A stretch of DNA of 64,000 nucleotides from Sulfuricella sp. T08 (GTDB lineage Bacteria > Pseudomonadota > Gammaproteobacteria > Burkholderiales > Sulfuricellaceae): contig NZ_DF967544.1 in NCBI RefSeq assembly GCF_000971475.1, positions 123,061 through 187,060 of the forward strand. The letters are read 5' to 3'. The stretch's first letter is position 1. Every line of letters begins with the position of its first letter. Below the pieces are notes generated by a model that saw nothing but the letters and a program-made list of their open reading frames with translations, was not told the origin of the DNA and made no database searches. The position numbers were made by a program, and so were the translations under genes. Shown piece after piece: positions 29,085 through 41,023 of this stretch.

Positions 29085-29360
29085 ATGATGTTGGGCCAAA
29101 AGATGTTTGAAGAAATCAGCGGCAAACTTGGCCAGGCGCTGGCCGACAGTCCGGCCAAGGATCTGGAAAAAAACTTGCGTGCCGTGCTGCAGGGCGTGTT
29201 CGCCAAGCTGGATCTGGTGACGCGCGAGGAATTCGACGTGCAGCAGGCGGTGCTGCTCAAGACCCGCGAAAAACTGGAAGCACTGGAAGCCAAGGTCGCC
29301 GAGCTCGAAGCCCGGCACGGCGGCGAGGCTAGCGAGGAATCAGGGAACCTGGCTCTGTGA
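29085..29360 (+). CDS. ubiK: Ubiquinone biosynthesis accessory factor UbiK (BMFP domain)
   Basis: This small coiled-coil protein (91 residues) has the YqiC/BMFP-family layout. An N-terminal amphipathic segment (MFEEISGKLGQALADSPAKDLEKNLRAVLQGVFAKLDLVTREEFDVQQ) leads into a C-terminal coiled coil (LKTREKLEALEAKVAELEAR). UbiK assists the soluble Ubi complex in aerobic ubiquinone synthesis and binds lipids. A site AAGGGG precedes the tandem ATGs at 29085. It sits just before comM, a common order in betaproteobacteria, and divergently from the porin-glnK-amtB operon. Confidence 0.88.
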   Translation: MMLGQKMFEEISGKLGQALADSPAKDLEKNLRAVLQGVFAKLDLVTREEFDVQQAVLLKTREKLEALEAKVAELEARHGGEASEESGNLAL

Positions 29361-29403
29361 GGCTCGTTCCCGCAGCATTTCGCATGATTTTCCGCTGACG
29401 CGG

Positions 29404-30897
29404 ATGGCACTGGCCGTTCTCTATAGCCGGGCATTGACTGGCATGGAAGCGCCGCTGGTGACGGTCGAGGTGCACCTGTCGAATGGGCTGCCCAGTTTCA
29501 ATCTGGTCGGATTGCCCGAGATCGAGGTGAAGGAGAGCAAGGACAGGGTGCGCTCTGCCCTGCTCAATGCCCAGTTCGAATTTCCCGCCCGCCGCATTAC
29601 CGTTAATCTTGCACCCGCCGACTTGCCCAAGGAAAGCGGCCGTTTCGACCTGCCGATTGCGCTTGGCATCCTGGCAGCGTCGGGGCAGATTCCCTTAAAT
29701 GATCTGGCTCAGTACGAGTTTGCCGGCGAGCTTGCCCTGACGGGCGCACTGCGCCCGATACGCGGGGCGCTGGCGATGACTTGCAAAGCCAGCCAGGACG
29801 GGCGCGCTTTCGTTCTCCCCACCGAGAATGCCGCCGAAGCTGCCTTGGTGGAAGAAGCGATAATTTATCCAGCCAGTTCTCTGCTCGAAGTCTGCGCTCA
29901 TTTGACTGGCCGGCAGTTGCTTGCCCGATGGCAAGAGGTTCCCGAGGCAAGTCAGCGGAGCTATCCCGATTTCAGCGAGGTGAAGGGGCAGACCCATGCC
30001 AAGCGCGCTCTCGAGATCGCTGCCGCCGGAGGGCATAGCATTTTGATGGCGGGACCGCCAGGCACTGGCAAGACCATGCTGGCAGCAAGACTGCCCGGCA
30101 TTCTGCCCGGCATGACCGAGATCCAGGCGCTGGAATCCGCGGCGATTCAATCGCTGAACGGAGGGTTCAAAATCGAGCACTGGAAGCAGCGGGCTTTTCG
30201 CTCGCCGCACCATTCCGCTTCCGGTCCGGCGCTGGTGGGAGGCGGCGGCAACCCACGCCCCGGCGAGATTTCCCTGGCGCACCACGGGGTGTTGTTCCTC
30301 GACGAATTGCCGGAGTTTGCGCGCCCTGTGCTGGAGGCGCTGCGCGAACCGCTTGAATCGGGGCGCATCACCATTTCCCGCGCCGCTCGCCAAGCCGATT
30401 TCCCGGCCCGCTTTCAACTGGTGGCAGCGATGAATCCCTGCCCCTGCGGCTATCTCGGCCACCCTGGCGGGAAATGTCGCTGCACCCCGGACCAGGTGGC
30501 ACGCTATCGTGGAAAAATCTCCGGCCCGTTGCTCGATCGCATCGACTTGCAAATCGAGGTCCCTGCCTTGTCGGAGAGCGATCTTACCCGCCAGGGAGCG
30601 GGCGAGCCCAGTGCGGCGATTCAGGCCCGAGTGGAAGCCGCCTATGGCAGGCAGCTGGCGCGGCAGGGCAAAGCCAATGCCCTGTTGACCACGCAGGAGA
30701 TCGACCAGTTCTGTCGGCCCGATGCGGCTGGGGAAGGATTGCTGAAGCAGGCGATTGCGCGTTTGAATCTCTCGGCCCGTGCCTATCACCGCGTGCTCAA
30801 GGTGGCGCGGACCATCGCTGACCTTGCAGACAGCGAGGGTGTCAGCAGCGGACACATTGCCGAGGCAATCCAGTACCGGCGTTTCGCGCAGGGATAG
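29404..30897 (+). CDS. comM: YifB/ComM family Mg-chelatase-like AAA+ ATPase
   Basis: This 497-residue protein has an N-terminal Lon-like ChlI domain (AVLYSRALTGMEAPLVTVEVH, FNLVGLPEIEVKESKDRVRSA). An AAA+ core carries Walker A (MAGPPGTGKTML), Walker B (GVLFLDELPEF) and the arginine-rich ATLREPLESGRI-type segment (LREPLESGRITISRAAR). A cysteine cluster follows (MNPCPCGYLGHPGGKCRCTPDQ), typical of ComM. ComM is a hexameric helicase that promotes branch migration during natural transformation. Its presence together with pilU suggests that DNA uptake is possible. The ATG at 29404 gives the family N-terminus. Confidence 0.94.
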   Translation: MALAVLYSRALTGMEAPLVTVEVHLSNGLPSFNLVGLPEIEVKESKDRVRSALLNAQFEFPARRITVNLAPADLPKESGRFDLPIALGILAASGQIPLNDLAQYEFAGELALTGALRPIRGALAMTCKASQDGRAFVLPTENAAEAALVEEAIIYPASSLLEVCAHLTGRQLLARWQEVPEASQRSYPDFSEVKGQTHAKRALEIAAAGGHSILMAGPPGTGKTMLAARLPGILPGMTEIQALESAAIQSLNGGFKIEHWKQRAFRSPHHSASGPALVGGGGNPRPGEISLAHHGVLFLDELPEFARPVLEALREPLESGRITISRAARQADFPARFQLVAAMNPCPCGYLGHPGGKCRCTPDQVARYRGKISGPLLDRIDLQIEVPALSESDLTRQGAGEPSAAIQARVEAAYGRQLARQGKANALLTTQEIDQFCRPDAAGEGLLKQAIARLNLSARAYHRVLKVARTIADLADSEGVSSGHIAEAIQYRRFAQG

Positions 30898-30933
30898 TCA
30901 AAAACCATCTGCTACAGAGACACGTCTATCATG

Positions 30934-30975
30934 TAGGTTGGTTTACGCGGAAAAAGCCGCGCCTAGCCCAACCTA
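30934..30975. repeat. Intergenic inverted repeat after comM
   Basis: TAGGTTGG (30934-30941) pairs with CCAACCTA (30968-30975). An inner stem CGCGG/CCGCG with an AAAAAG loop lies between them. The shape and the GTAGGTTGG...CCCAACCTA wording resemble REP-like dispersed palindromes. It has no T tract, so a role as a terminator is uncertain. Confidence 0.6.
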
Positions 30976-31060
30976 TGTTCATCTGCGTAACCGGTAGAAA
31001 GTGACGCCGTGGCCAGGTTTTTTGCACGATCCCTAAGTGCCTGCCGGATGCTGGCGGCTG

Positions 31061-31630
31061 CTACAGGTTCGGTATTTTGGGCGAGCATCCGGGCTGCGCC
31101 TGAAACTCTGGGTTGTCTATACCATTAACGGCAATCCTCGATTCCCAGGGGGAAACCGTAAAGCTGATCGACCGCTTCCCGTCTTTGACCCCGAAGCTAT
31201 ACGAACTTGACCGTTCCATGCCGTAACGGGCGGCAATCTTTTGCTGGAGTTCCTTGACGCCCTCTGCCGAAAGAAACGGATCGAATTTCACGGTGATGCT
31301 GCTGATGCGGAAATATTTCTCGGGCTGGGCATTCGGGCTGCCCGGGTCGGCAAGCAGGTAGATGACCCCTTGTGTGCCATTTCTGAATTTAACATCCCGC
31401 AGATACACCGAGGCATCCGAACTGTTGCAGATGGGAATCTTCTTGTAACGGGCCGCTTTTCTTAATGCTTCGCCTATCTTCAGCTCAGGGTGGTCTGCGT
31501 CCGCTTCGCCAAGACAGATATCCCCCAGGCAGTATTTTTTTAACAAGCCGAAACCGAGCGGCTCACCAGCCAGGATGGCCGTTGTCCAGACAAGACCGAG
31601 AGCTAAAATGAGGAATTTGAGCTGTTTCAT
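31061..31630 (-). CDS. Hypothetical exported protein
   Basis: The 189-residue product starts with a signal peptide (MKQLKFLILALGLVWTTAILA, cleavage near GEPLG). The mature part contains two nearby cysteines (KKYCLGDICLGEAD) and two later ones (IPICNSS and QPGCSPK), so disulfide bonds are likely. I recognise no domain. It has its own intergenic regions on both sides, so it is probably monocistronic. A polar, beta-rich periplasmic protein is the most that can be said. Confidence 0.6.
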   Translation of the reverse strand: MKQLKFLILALGLVWTTAILAGEPLGFGLLKKYCLGDICLGEADADHPELKIGEALRKAARYKKIPICNSSDASVYLRDVKFRNGTQGVIYLLADPGSPNAQPEKYFRISSITVKFDPFLSAEGVKELQQKIAARYGMERSSSYSFGVKDGKRSISFTVSPWESRIAVNGIDNPEFQAQPGCSPKIPNL

Positions 31631-31876
31631 ATTTTATAATTTATCGGCATATCCTGATTTTCGCAACTCAACCCCTGTGGCGAAGAGTAAGCCCTTTCAG
31701 GAAAATCGCACACAACAACGATGGGTATCGTTGCGCTCCATCTATCCTGATTTTGGCTCCGGCTCGTCTGGCTTAGGTGAATGCTCAAATGCTTCTGTTT
31801 TGCGAGTTGGGGGATAAAACCGCCCATTCTTGCGAGCTCCATTTCTCGATACCTCTGCGGTTAAGCAATAGCTGTT

Positions 31877-33028
31877 TTATTTGTCGGCGTCGAACTTGAA
31901 GTCGCCGAAATTGGACACCGTGCCCGCGTCGACCGGCGATCCTGCGGTAACGACGGGTTCCGCCGGGTCCCGTCTTTCGTTGTTGATCAGCCAGGACAGA
32001 TTGGTGCGGGAGTCGGCATTGGCGAGTGCCTCGTCCAGGCTGATTTTCCCCTCCCGGTAGAGGGCGAACAGCGCCTGTTCGAAAGTTTGCGAGCCGGCCG
32101 TGAGGCTTTGCTCCATCGCTTCCTTGATTTTGTCGGTTTCCCCGCTCTTGATCAGCTCTGAAACATAGGGCGAGTTCACCAGAATTTCCATCGCCGGCAC
32201 GCGCTTGCCGTTTACCCCCCGCACCAGCCGCTGGGAAATCACCGCCTTCAGGCTGATCGAGAGATCGTGCAGCAGATGGTTGCGCGCTTCGTGGGGAAAC
32301 AGGTTGATGATGCGGTTCAGGGTGTGATAGCTGTTGTTGGCGTGCAGGGTGGACATCATCAGGTGCCCGGTTTCAGCGTAGATCATCGCCTGCTGCATGG
32401 TGTCGCGGTCGCGGATCTCACCGATCATCAGCACGTCCGGCGCTTCGCGCACGGCGTTGAGCAGGGCCGTGGAGTAGGAGTTGGTGTCGAGTCCCACCTC
32501 GCGCTGGTTGACGATGGATTTCTTGTAAGCATGCAGGTACTCGATGGGGTCTTCGATCAGCAGGATGTGCCCGGTCCTGTTGGTGTTGCGGTAATCGATC
32601 ATCGACGCCAAGGTGGTGGATTTGCCCGACCCTGCCTGGCCTACCACCAGGATCAGGCCACGTTTTTCCATCACCAGCTCTTTCAGGATCGGCGGCAGGC
32701 CGAGCGATTCTATCGAGGGAATCTGGTTGCGGACAAAGCGTGCGACCAGGGCAACATCGCCGCGCTGGTGAAAGACATTGATGCGGAACTTGCCGGTATT
32801 TTCCACCAGGAAGCCGAAGTTCATCTCGTGTTCAGCTTCAAACGCCTTGATTTCATCCGGGGTCATCAATGAGTAGGCGATTTTCTTGGCTATTTCTGCA
32901 TCCAGTATCTGGCTGTTGAGGGGCAGGGTTTCGCCCTCAATTTTCATCAGCACCGGCGCACCGGCGGAAATGTACATGTCGGAGGCCTGTTTTTCAGCCA
33001 TGAATTTGAATAGCTGAGTGAGATCCAT
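31877..33028 (-). CDS. pilU: Type IV pilus retraction ATPase PilU
   Basis: This PilT/PilU-family hexameric ATPase (383 residues) has Walker A GQAGSGKST, an Asp box (ILLIEDPIEYLH), Walker B (VLMIGEIRDRDTMQQAMIYAETGHLMMSTLHAN) and the AIRNLIR-like C-terminal region. The opening MDLTQLFKFMAEKQASDMYISAG and the C-terminal tail beyond residue 350 favour PilU over PilT. PilU assists PilT in forceful pilus retraction. Its start codon overlaps the RsbS-like stop by one base (TAATG), so translation is coupled to the partner-switch operon. That position is unusual, because pilU normally follows pilT. Confidence 0.9.
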   Translation of the reverse strand: MDLTQLFKFMAEKQASDMYISAGAPVLMKIEGETLPLNSQILDAEIAKKIAYSLMTPDEIKAFEAEHEMNFGFLVENTGKFRINVFHQRGDVALVARFVRNQIPSIESLGLPPILKELVMEKRGLILVVGQAGSGKSTTLASMIDYRNTNRTGHILLIEDPIEYLHAYKKSIVNQREVGLDTNSYSTALLNAVREAPDVLMIGEIRDRDTMQQAMIYAETGHLMMSTLHANNSYHTLNRIINLFPHEARNHLLHDLSISLKAVISQRLVRGVNGKRVPAMEILVNSPYVSELIKSGETDKIKEAMEQSLTAGSQTFEQALFALYREGKISLDEALANADSRTNLSWLINNERRDPAEPVVTAGSPVDAGTVSNFGDFKFDADK

Positions 33029-33381
33029 TATTGCGTCGTCCTTTGCCAGCCGGAAATGTCCAGGGCGGTTTCGAATGCCGGAATTTCATGTATGAACTGC
33101 GCCAAGGCAAAGGCGGCAGTAGGTTGCATATGGATACACACCATCCTGACGTTGATTGCGATTGCGGTGCCCGCCAGCGCGTTGAGCCAGGCGTAGTAAA
33201 CCGGATCTATGATCGCCTGTTCGGAAAGGTCGTAATACAGGCGCGACGCACGCGCCTGCAGCAGGCGCGCGGCGATGCGTTCGATCAGTTTGTCCCGATC
33301 GCAGATATTCAGGCTGCGCGACGGTTCCAGCAGAAAATCGCCGCTGCCGATCTGGGTCAGGTGCAGACCAGGGATGGACAT
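33028..33381 (-). CDS. RsbS-like STAS domain protein without the phosphorylatable serine
   Basis: This 117-residue protein is a stand-alone STAS domain, as in the stressosome core subunit RsbS. The segment ASRLYYDLSEQAIIDPVYY aligns with the RsbS switch region (D-[LI]-T-G-...-[IV]-D-S), but Pro60 replaces the serine that RsbT phosphorylates. The switch is therefore either lost or moved. It lies 20 bases after the RsbR-like gene and overlaps pilU by one base. The alignment was made by eye. The STAS fold is fairly clear from the length and pattern, but the specific RsbS role is inferred from neighbours. Confidence 0.7.
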   Translation of the reverse strand: MSIPGLHLTQIGSGDFLLEPSRSLNICDRDKLIERIAARLLQARASRLYYDLSEQAIIDPVYYAWLNALAGTAIAINVRMVCIHMQPTAAFALAQFIHEIPAFETALDISGWQRTTQ

Positions 33382-33401
33382 GCCGGGATTAGGGCGGCGC
33401 C

Positions 33402-34280
33402 CTAAATGGCCTTGTGGCTGACCTGGATGCCCATGCGGCGGAATGCTTCCTTCAGCCCGTCGGACAGACTGGCGCGGGTGGTGACGCCGCTCAAGTCGAT
33501 GTTCAGGCTGGTCAGGGCACGGGCGATTTCAGGGCGGATGCCAGTGATAATCGCATCGGAGCCCATTAACTGTACGGCGCGCACCATCTGGATCAGGTGA
33601 TGGGAAACCTGCGAGTCGATGTTCTTTACGCCGGTCAGGTCCATCACCACGGCGCTGGCGTGCTCCTTGGCGATGCGGTTAAGCAGCGCCTCCATCACCA
33701 GCATGGTGCGATTGGAGTCAAGCGTGCCGATGATAGGCAGGGTGAGCACGCCGTCCCAGATTTCGGTGATGGGCGTGGCGGTCTCACGCAGCTCCGCTTC
33801 CTGCGCGTTGATGGTGCGCTCCTTTTCATCGAGGTAGGCCTGGAATACCGCCAGGATCAGTTCGTTGAAGGTGCTGGAGAGAAACAGCAGGGCATCCCGC
33901 GTGTCGTCGACCGTGATGTTCTTTTTATCATGGGCCAACGCTTCGATCAGGGTGCGTTGCATGAACTGGATGTAGCGCACCAGGTCTTCCACCCGGCCGC
34001 CGCGCACCAGGATTTGCTTCGACAAACTATTGAAGAACATTTCCAGTGCGTGGAATTGGGGCGAGCCATCGTTGTGAGGATCCCTGGATTCGAGCAAGGC
34101 AACCAGGAGTTGTAAAAACTCGATGCAGAAGTCGGTAATCTCGTCGGTGCCGAGCAGATTATTGCTGCCACCGAAAATGGTGCGGCCTTCTTTTTCGATG
34201 GTCTCCGAAATGCTGCCGACCTGGAGCTTGAGCAGTTCCGTCAATTTGGTGCTGGCGGAACTGGATTTTTCTTGTGCCAT
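33402..34280 (-). CDS. RsbR-like stressosome protein (N-terminal sensor plus STAS)
   Basis: This 292-residue protein has a helical N-terminal region (about 1-165) ending in a linker helix, then a STAS domain (about 175-285). The STAS part closely resembles RsbR: VVMDLTGVKNIDSQVSHHLIQ, DAIITGIRPEIARALTSL and a GVTTRASLSDGLKEA end. Ser223 occupies the first phosphorylation position (T171 of B. subtilis RsbR), while Ala255 replaces the second (T205). The ATG at 34280 is preferred because GGAGG lies seven bases upstream; a longer form from 34298 lacks a site. The N-terminal domain is not the globin type and its signal is unknown. Confidence 0.85.
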   Translation of the reverse strand: MAQEKSSSASTKLTELLKLQVGSISETIEKEGRTIFGGSNNLLGTDEITDFCIEFLQLLVALLESRDPHNDGSPQFHALEMFFNSLSKQILVRGGRVEDLVRYIQFMQRTLIEALAHDKKNITVDDTRDALLFLSSTFNELILAVFQAYLDEKERTINAQEAELRETATPITEIWDGVLTLPIIGTLDSNRTMLVMEALLNRIAKEHASAVVMDLTGVKNIDSQVSHHLIQMVRAVQLMGSDAIITGIRPEIARALTSLNIDLSGVTTRASLSDGLKEAFRRMGIQVSHKAI

Positions 34281-34320
34281 TGTTTTTCCTCCGTTCAAGG
34301 TGATGCTTAATTATTTTTAA

Positions 34321-35391
34321 TTAGTTGATGCTGGCTACGCAAAGCGATTGGTCGTCAGAGATTCTGCCCATGATATTCCCCAGCGTATAGGCAATCAACT
34401 GAGGGTGCTGGTGGAACAGGCCGGGGAAGTTGGAGGTGTCCCAGTTTCGGCGGATGCCGTCGGTACAGGTGATCACCAGGCAACGCTTGCCGAAGCCGAG
34501 GTGAAACAGGTCGGGTTTCTGGTGCTCCTTGCCCAGTACGCCGGGCGCAAACGACAGGTTGTGCATTTCCTCTCCGTCCATAATGTGGGCGTGCATGTCC
34601 CCGACACCGAGGATATTCAGTGCCTGTCCGGACAGGCCGAGCTCGCCGGTAATGGCCACCGCGCCTCGCGTGCCCTTGAGCTGGCGATCGACGGCCGCCA
34701 GAATCGAACCGGCGCAGTCGCAGTGGGACAGGTGCGCGGCGAGATTGGCGGTAGCTTCATGAGCCAGCTGGCCGTGACCCAGGCCATCCAGGTGCAACCA
34801 GCGCAGGGTGTCGCCGGTCTGCTGCAAATAAATGCGGTCGCCGTTATAACGATCATCAGACAGCGAGCGGGAAAACAGGCCTATTTCCAGCCCTGAAGCT
34901 GGGCTCTTGCCAGAATCGAAGTCCCGTTGAGGGGCAGATTTGCGGCCGGGGTGGAAGCGCGACAAAAAGACGGTCCCGCTCCATTTTTTTACCGGGGCAA
35001 TGCTTTCCTGCTGGGTATACACGAACGATTCATCGCTGAGGCGGTAGATGCTGCCCAGACCCTTGCCCAGGGTGTTTACGGAAGAGTAGCCGTCCTGCTG
35101 GGCCTGGGAAAGGGAGGAAATGCCCGGGCCGAAATCCAGCGCGACGATGTCAAGAATCGGCCCGGGCTGCTGCCAAACCTGGAACAGGCCGCGTCCGTTG
35201 GCATGCTTGACCTGATTGCTGACCATTTCCGAGGCGACCAGCAGCATGTTTTCCCGCTTTCCGTCTGGAAAGCCAAGGCGCTGCGCGATTGCCGACAGCC
35301 TCGAGCGTAGCAGGATGAGCGCACTTTCGTTCTGCACCGGGCTGTTGTAAAGCAACCGGCAATCCGTTGCGCTGTCGTAAACCTTAGCCAT
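34321..35391 (-). CDS. RsbT-RsbX type fusion: anti-sigma-like serine kinase with SpoIIE-type phosphatase
   Basis: The first ~145 residues of this 356-residue protein form a GHKL ATPase of the RsbT/RsbW class (LLVASEMVSNQVKHANGRG as N box, ALDFGPGISSL as G1 box). The C-terminal ~190 residues form a small PP2C/SpoIIE phosphatase of RsbX type (LHLDGLGHGQLAHEA and VITCTDGIRRNW supply metal-binding aspartates). One chain would thus carry both the kinase that phosphorylates the RsbR/RsbS core and the phosphatase that resets it. The start codon overlaps the GGDEF gene by eight bases, which suggests coupled synthesis. Confidence 0.86.
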   Translation of the reverse strand: MAKVYDSATDCRLLYNSPVQNESALILLRSRLSAIAQRLGFPDGKRENMLLVASEMVSNQVKHANGRGLFQVWQQPGPILDIVALDFGPGISSLSQAQQDGYSSVNTLGKGLGSIYRLSDESFVYTQQESIAPVKKWSGTVFLSRFHPGRKSAPQRDFDSGKSPASGLEIGLFSRSLSDDRYNGDRIYLQQTGDTLRWLHLDGLGHGQLAHEATANLAAHLSHCDCAGSILAAVDRQLKGTRGAVAITGELGLSGQALNILGVGDMHAHIMDGEEMHNLSFAPGVLGKEHQKPDLFHLGFGKRCLVITCTDGIRRNWDTSNFPGLFHQHPQLIAYTLGNIMGRISDDQSLCVASIN

Positions 35392-36403
35392 GGTTGGAAT
35401 TTGCCAGTTTCATGCAGGGGAATTGGCACTCGCCGCTGTCTGGTGTAGAGCAGAGGTCGACCACGGCCCGCCCGCGCCCGGAATTTTTTGCCTCATACAA
35501 TGCATTGTCGGCGTGGAGGATGAATTCCTCCACGGTGAAACTGTCCGGGGTGCTCGGGTTGATGGTGCTGATGCCGATGCTGACCTTGGTTTCCATCAAA
35601 CGCAGGACTTGCGTTGCCTTATTGCAGGCTTGGGGGTAGTCGGCAAACAGGACCATGGCAAATTCATCCCCGCCGATTCGGAAGGCGAAATCCACATCTT
35701 CGCGGATGACGTGTGTCAGCGTGTGCGCCATCTTGCTGAGATAGGCGTCGCCGAACTGATGTCCGAAGTGATCGTTGATGTCCTTGAAATGATCAAGGTC
35801 GAGCATGATCAGCGACAGCGGCGAGACTTTTTGCCGCATGATGTGGCGGAAGGCCTGGCCAAGTTTTTCATCGAAGGCGCGCCGGTTGAGAAGGCCGGTG
35901 AGCGGATCTGTTTCAGCCTGACGCAGGGATTCGTGCAGTTCGCTCTGGCGTTTCGCCAGGCTTTGCTGAAGAGTTTCCAGCTCTTTTTCGGTACGGGCGC
36001 GGGTCTCGTTGAAGTGGCGTGTCATTTCCGCATTGCGCTGGAACAGGAGGGCTGGGTCCGCAGACTCGGTCGAATTCAGCAAATGTTGGCGCAATTGTTC
36101 AATGATTTCGGCTTGCGGCGGTTGAGCGAGAGTGGCCAGCGGGGCGTGCGATTTCGGGTCTTCTCCCCACTGTACCCCCAGTTGCCTGCCCTGAAGCAGC
36201 AAGCTGGCCGACAGGGGGTAGCCAGTGCCGGCACCGGCACCGCGCAACTTCTGCAACAGGTTGAGCGCAGCGATGGAGGCGGCAAAGGGATTGCCACCGA
36301 GCCGGGTTACGCTTTCCAGAACAAAGCCGATAAAGTTCTGCAGATCGGGTTCGATCGCCAAGTTCTGTTTCAGAAGTTCCGCAGGTTCCACTGAGTCACG
36401 CAA
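35384..36403 (-). CDS. GGDEF diguanylate cyclase, probable output of the partner-switch
   Basis: This 339-residue soluble protein has an N-terminal ~140-residue helical region that resembles no PAS or receiver domain. A coiled coil (RTEKELETLQQSLAKRQSELHESL) follows, then a GGDEF domain with intact FRIGGDEFAMVLF. The expected RxxD inhibitory site is ExxD, so product inhibition may be absent. The reading frame begins with TTG at 36403; a GTG at 36391 is an alternative, and neither has a clear ribosome-binding site. It is first in the operon that includes the RsbTX fusion, RsbR, RsbS and pilU. It is therefore the best candidate for the regulated output. Confidence 0.86.
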   Translation of the reverse strand: MRDSVEPAELLKQNLAIEPDLQNFIGFVLESVTRLGGNPFAASIAALNLLQKLRGAGAGTGYPLSASLLLQGRQLGVQWGEDPKSHAPLATLAQPPQAEIIEQLRQHLLNSTESADPALLFQRNAEMTRHFNETRARTEKELETLQQSLAKRQSELHESLRQAETDPLTGLLNRRAFDEKLGQAFRHIMRQKVSPLSLIMLDLDHFKDINDHFGHQFGDAYLSKMAHTLTHVIREDVDFAFRIGGDEFAMVLFADYPQACNKATQVLRLMETKVSIGISTINPSTPDSFTVEEFILHADNALYEAKNSGRGRAVVDLCSTPDSGECQFPCMKLANSNHG

Positions 36404-36577
36404 TTATTATAGCCAAGCGGAGCATTATGCATTTGTTCGGCAAAAATATAAATCGGATTCGAGGTGGCGCCTTATTGGGCAGGCAAAGCCGCGGAGGGCG
36501 GCTAGATCCGCCATTGCCCGTGTGCCGTGCGGAAATGTTCCATGAACCAGGTGACTTTTTTGCTGCTCAGCACTTCG

Positions 36578-36964
36578 TCAGGTTTGCGCCCAAGGCAGGC
36601 CGTCGAAGCGCCAGCCATTGTGGGAGTTGCGGTGGTGATGTTCGTCCAGATCACCCTCGAAGCCGTGGAGCACGTTGTACACTTCCTGGATTCCGGCTTT
36701 TTCCAGCGCCGCTCCGGCATCCACCGAGCGCCGGCCGGAGCGGCAAATGAGCACCACCGGGCGGTTCACGCTGGCGGCCTTTTTCACATGGCCGACGAAA
36801 TTAGGGTCGATTCCCCAGTCGGGGCCATCGACCCATGGAATCAGCATCGAACCCTCTGGATGGCCGACGAACAGGTATTCCATTTCGCTGCGCACGTCGA
36901 CGAACACTGCTTCGGGATTGGCCTGCAGGAATTCGTGCGTCTGTTTAGGTGTCATGTGTTGCAT
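36578..36964 (-). CDS. Single-domain rhodanese-like sulfurtransferase
   Basis: This 128-residue rhodanese domain has VFVDVRSEMEYLFVGHPEGS near the start. The active-site loop is ICRSGRRSVDA, where the cysteine would carry the persulfide. The protein ends with NGWRFDGLPWAQT, as many single-domain rhodaneses do. It has no signal peptide. An AAGGAG site precedes the ATG at 36964. Rhodaneses transfer sulfane sulfur in thiosulfate or cysteine metabolism; the specific role is not visible. The 239-base gap to metH holds repeat copy A. Confidence 0.9.
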   Translation of the reverse strand: MQHMTPKQTHEFLQANPEAVFVDVRSEMEYLFVGHPEGSMLIPWVDGPDWGIDPNFVGHVKKAASVNRPVVLICRSGRRSVDAGAALEKAGIQEVYNVLHGFEGDLDEHHHRNSHNGWRFDGLPWAQT

Positions 36965-36987
36965 GTTGTGCTCCTTGATCTTTACGG

Positions 36988-37150
36988 GTTTCCCTCACCT
37001 CAATCCTCTCGATCATGGCCAGCGCCTTTTACCATTGCCCCTTCTCCCCTTGGGGAGAAGGTTGGGATGAGGGCAGCCCTCACCTCAATCCTCTCCCCAA
37101 GGGGAGAGGAGGCAAACGTGAAAGGCGCTTGTTTTGATCGGCGCTTGTTT
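36988..37150 (-). repeat. 163-bp intergenic repeat, copy A
   Basis: This stretch is the inverted copy of 55282-55444. By hand alignment the two differ at four of 163 positions. It contains three nested palindromes: CTTCTCCCCTTGGGGAGAAG, TGAGGGCAGCCCTCA (one base different here) and CCTCTCCCCAAGGGGAGAGG. A TGAGG(T)GAGGG block is repeated. It lies between the rhodanese and metH genes and has no coding capacity. Confidence 0.9.
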
Positions 37151-37203
37151 CGATCTGCTGATGTTATTATAGGCATTATCACCATACCAAGACATCTTTT
37201 GCC

Positions 37204-40899
<3,696 letters not shown>

Positions 40900-41023
40900 C
40901 CCGATGCGATGTAAAAAGCTTGGCGTGTCGGTTCGGCCTATTGACCGACAATATTACTGCGGCATTCCCCCGCTTTGAACTAAACGGTACAATCGGCGCA
41001 AACAGTTAAAACTTGGAGGTTAT

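Noticed and set aside
36502..36577. Continuation of the rhodanese in another frame (WFMEHFRTAHGQWRI)
   Set aside because: The rhodanese already ends with the family's normal GLPW-type C-terminus, so no frameshift is needed. The extra stretch has no known match.
36965..37203. Possible cobalamin riboswitch before metH
   Set aside because: No B12-box-like sequence was found. The space is filled by the 163-bp palindromic repeat.
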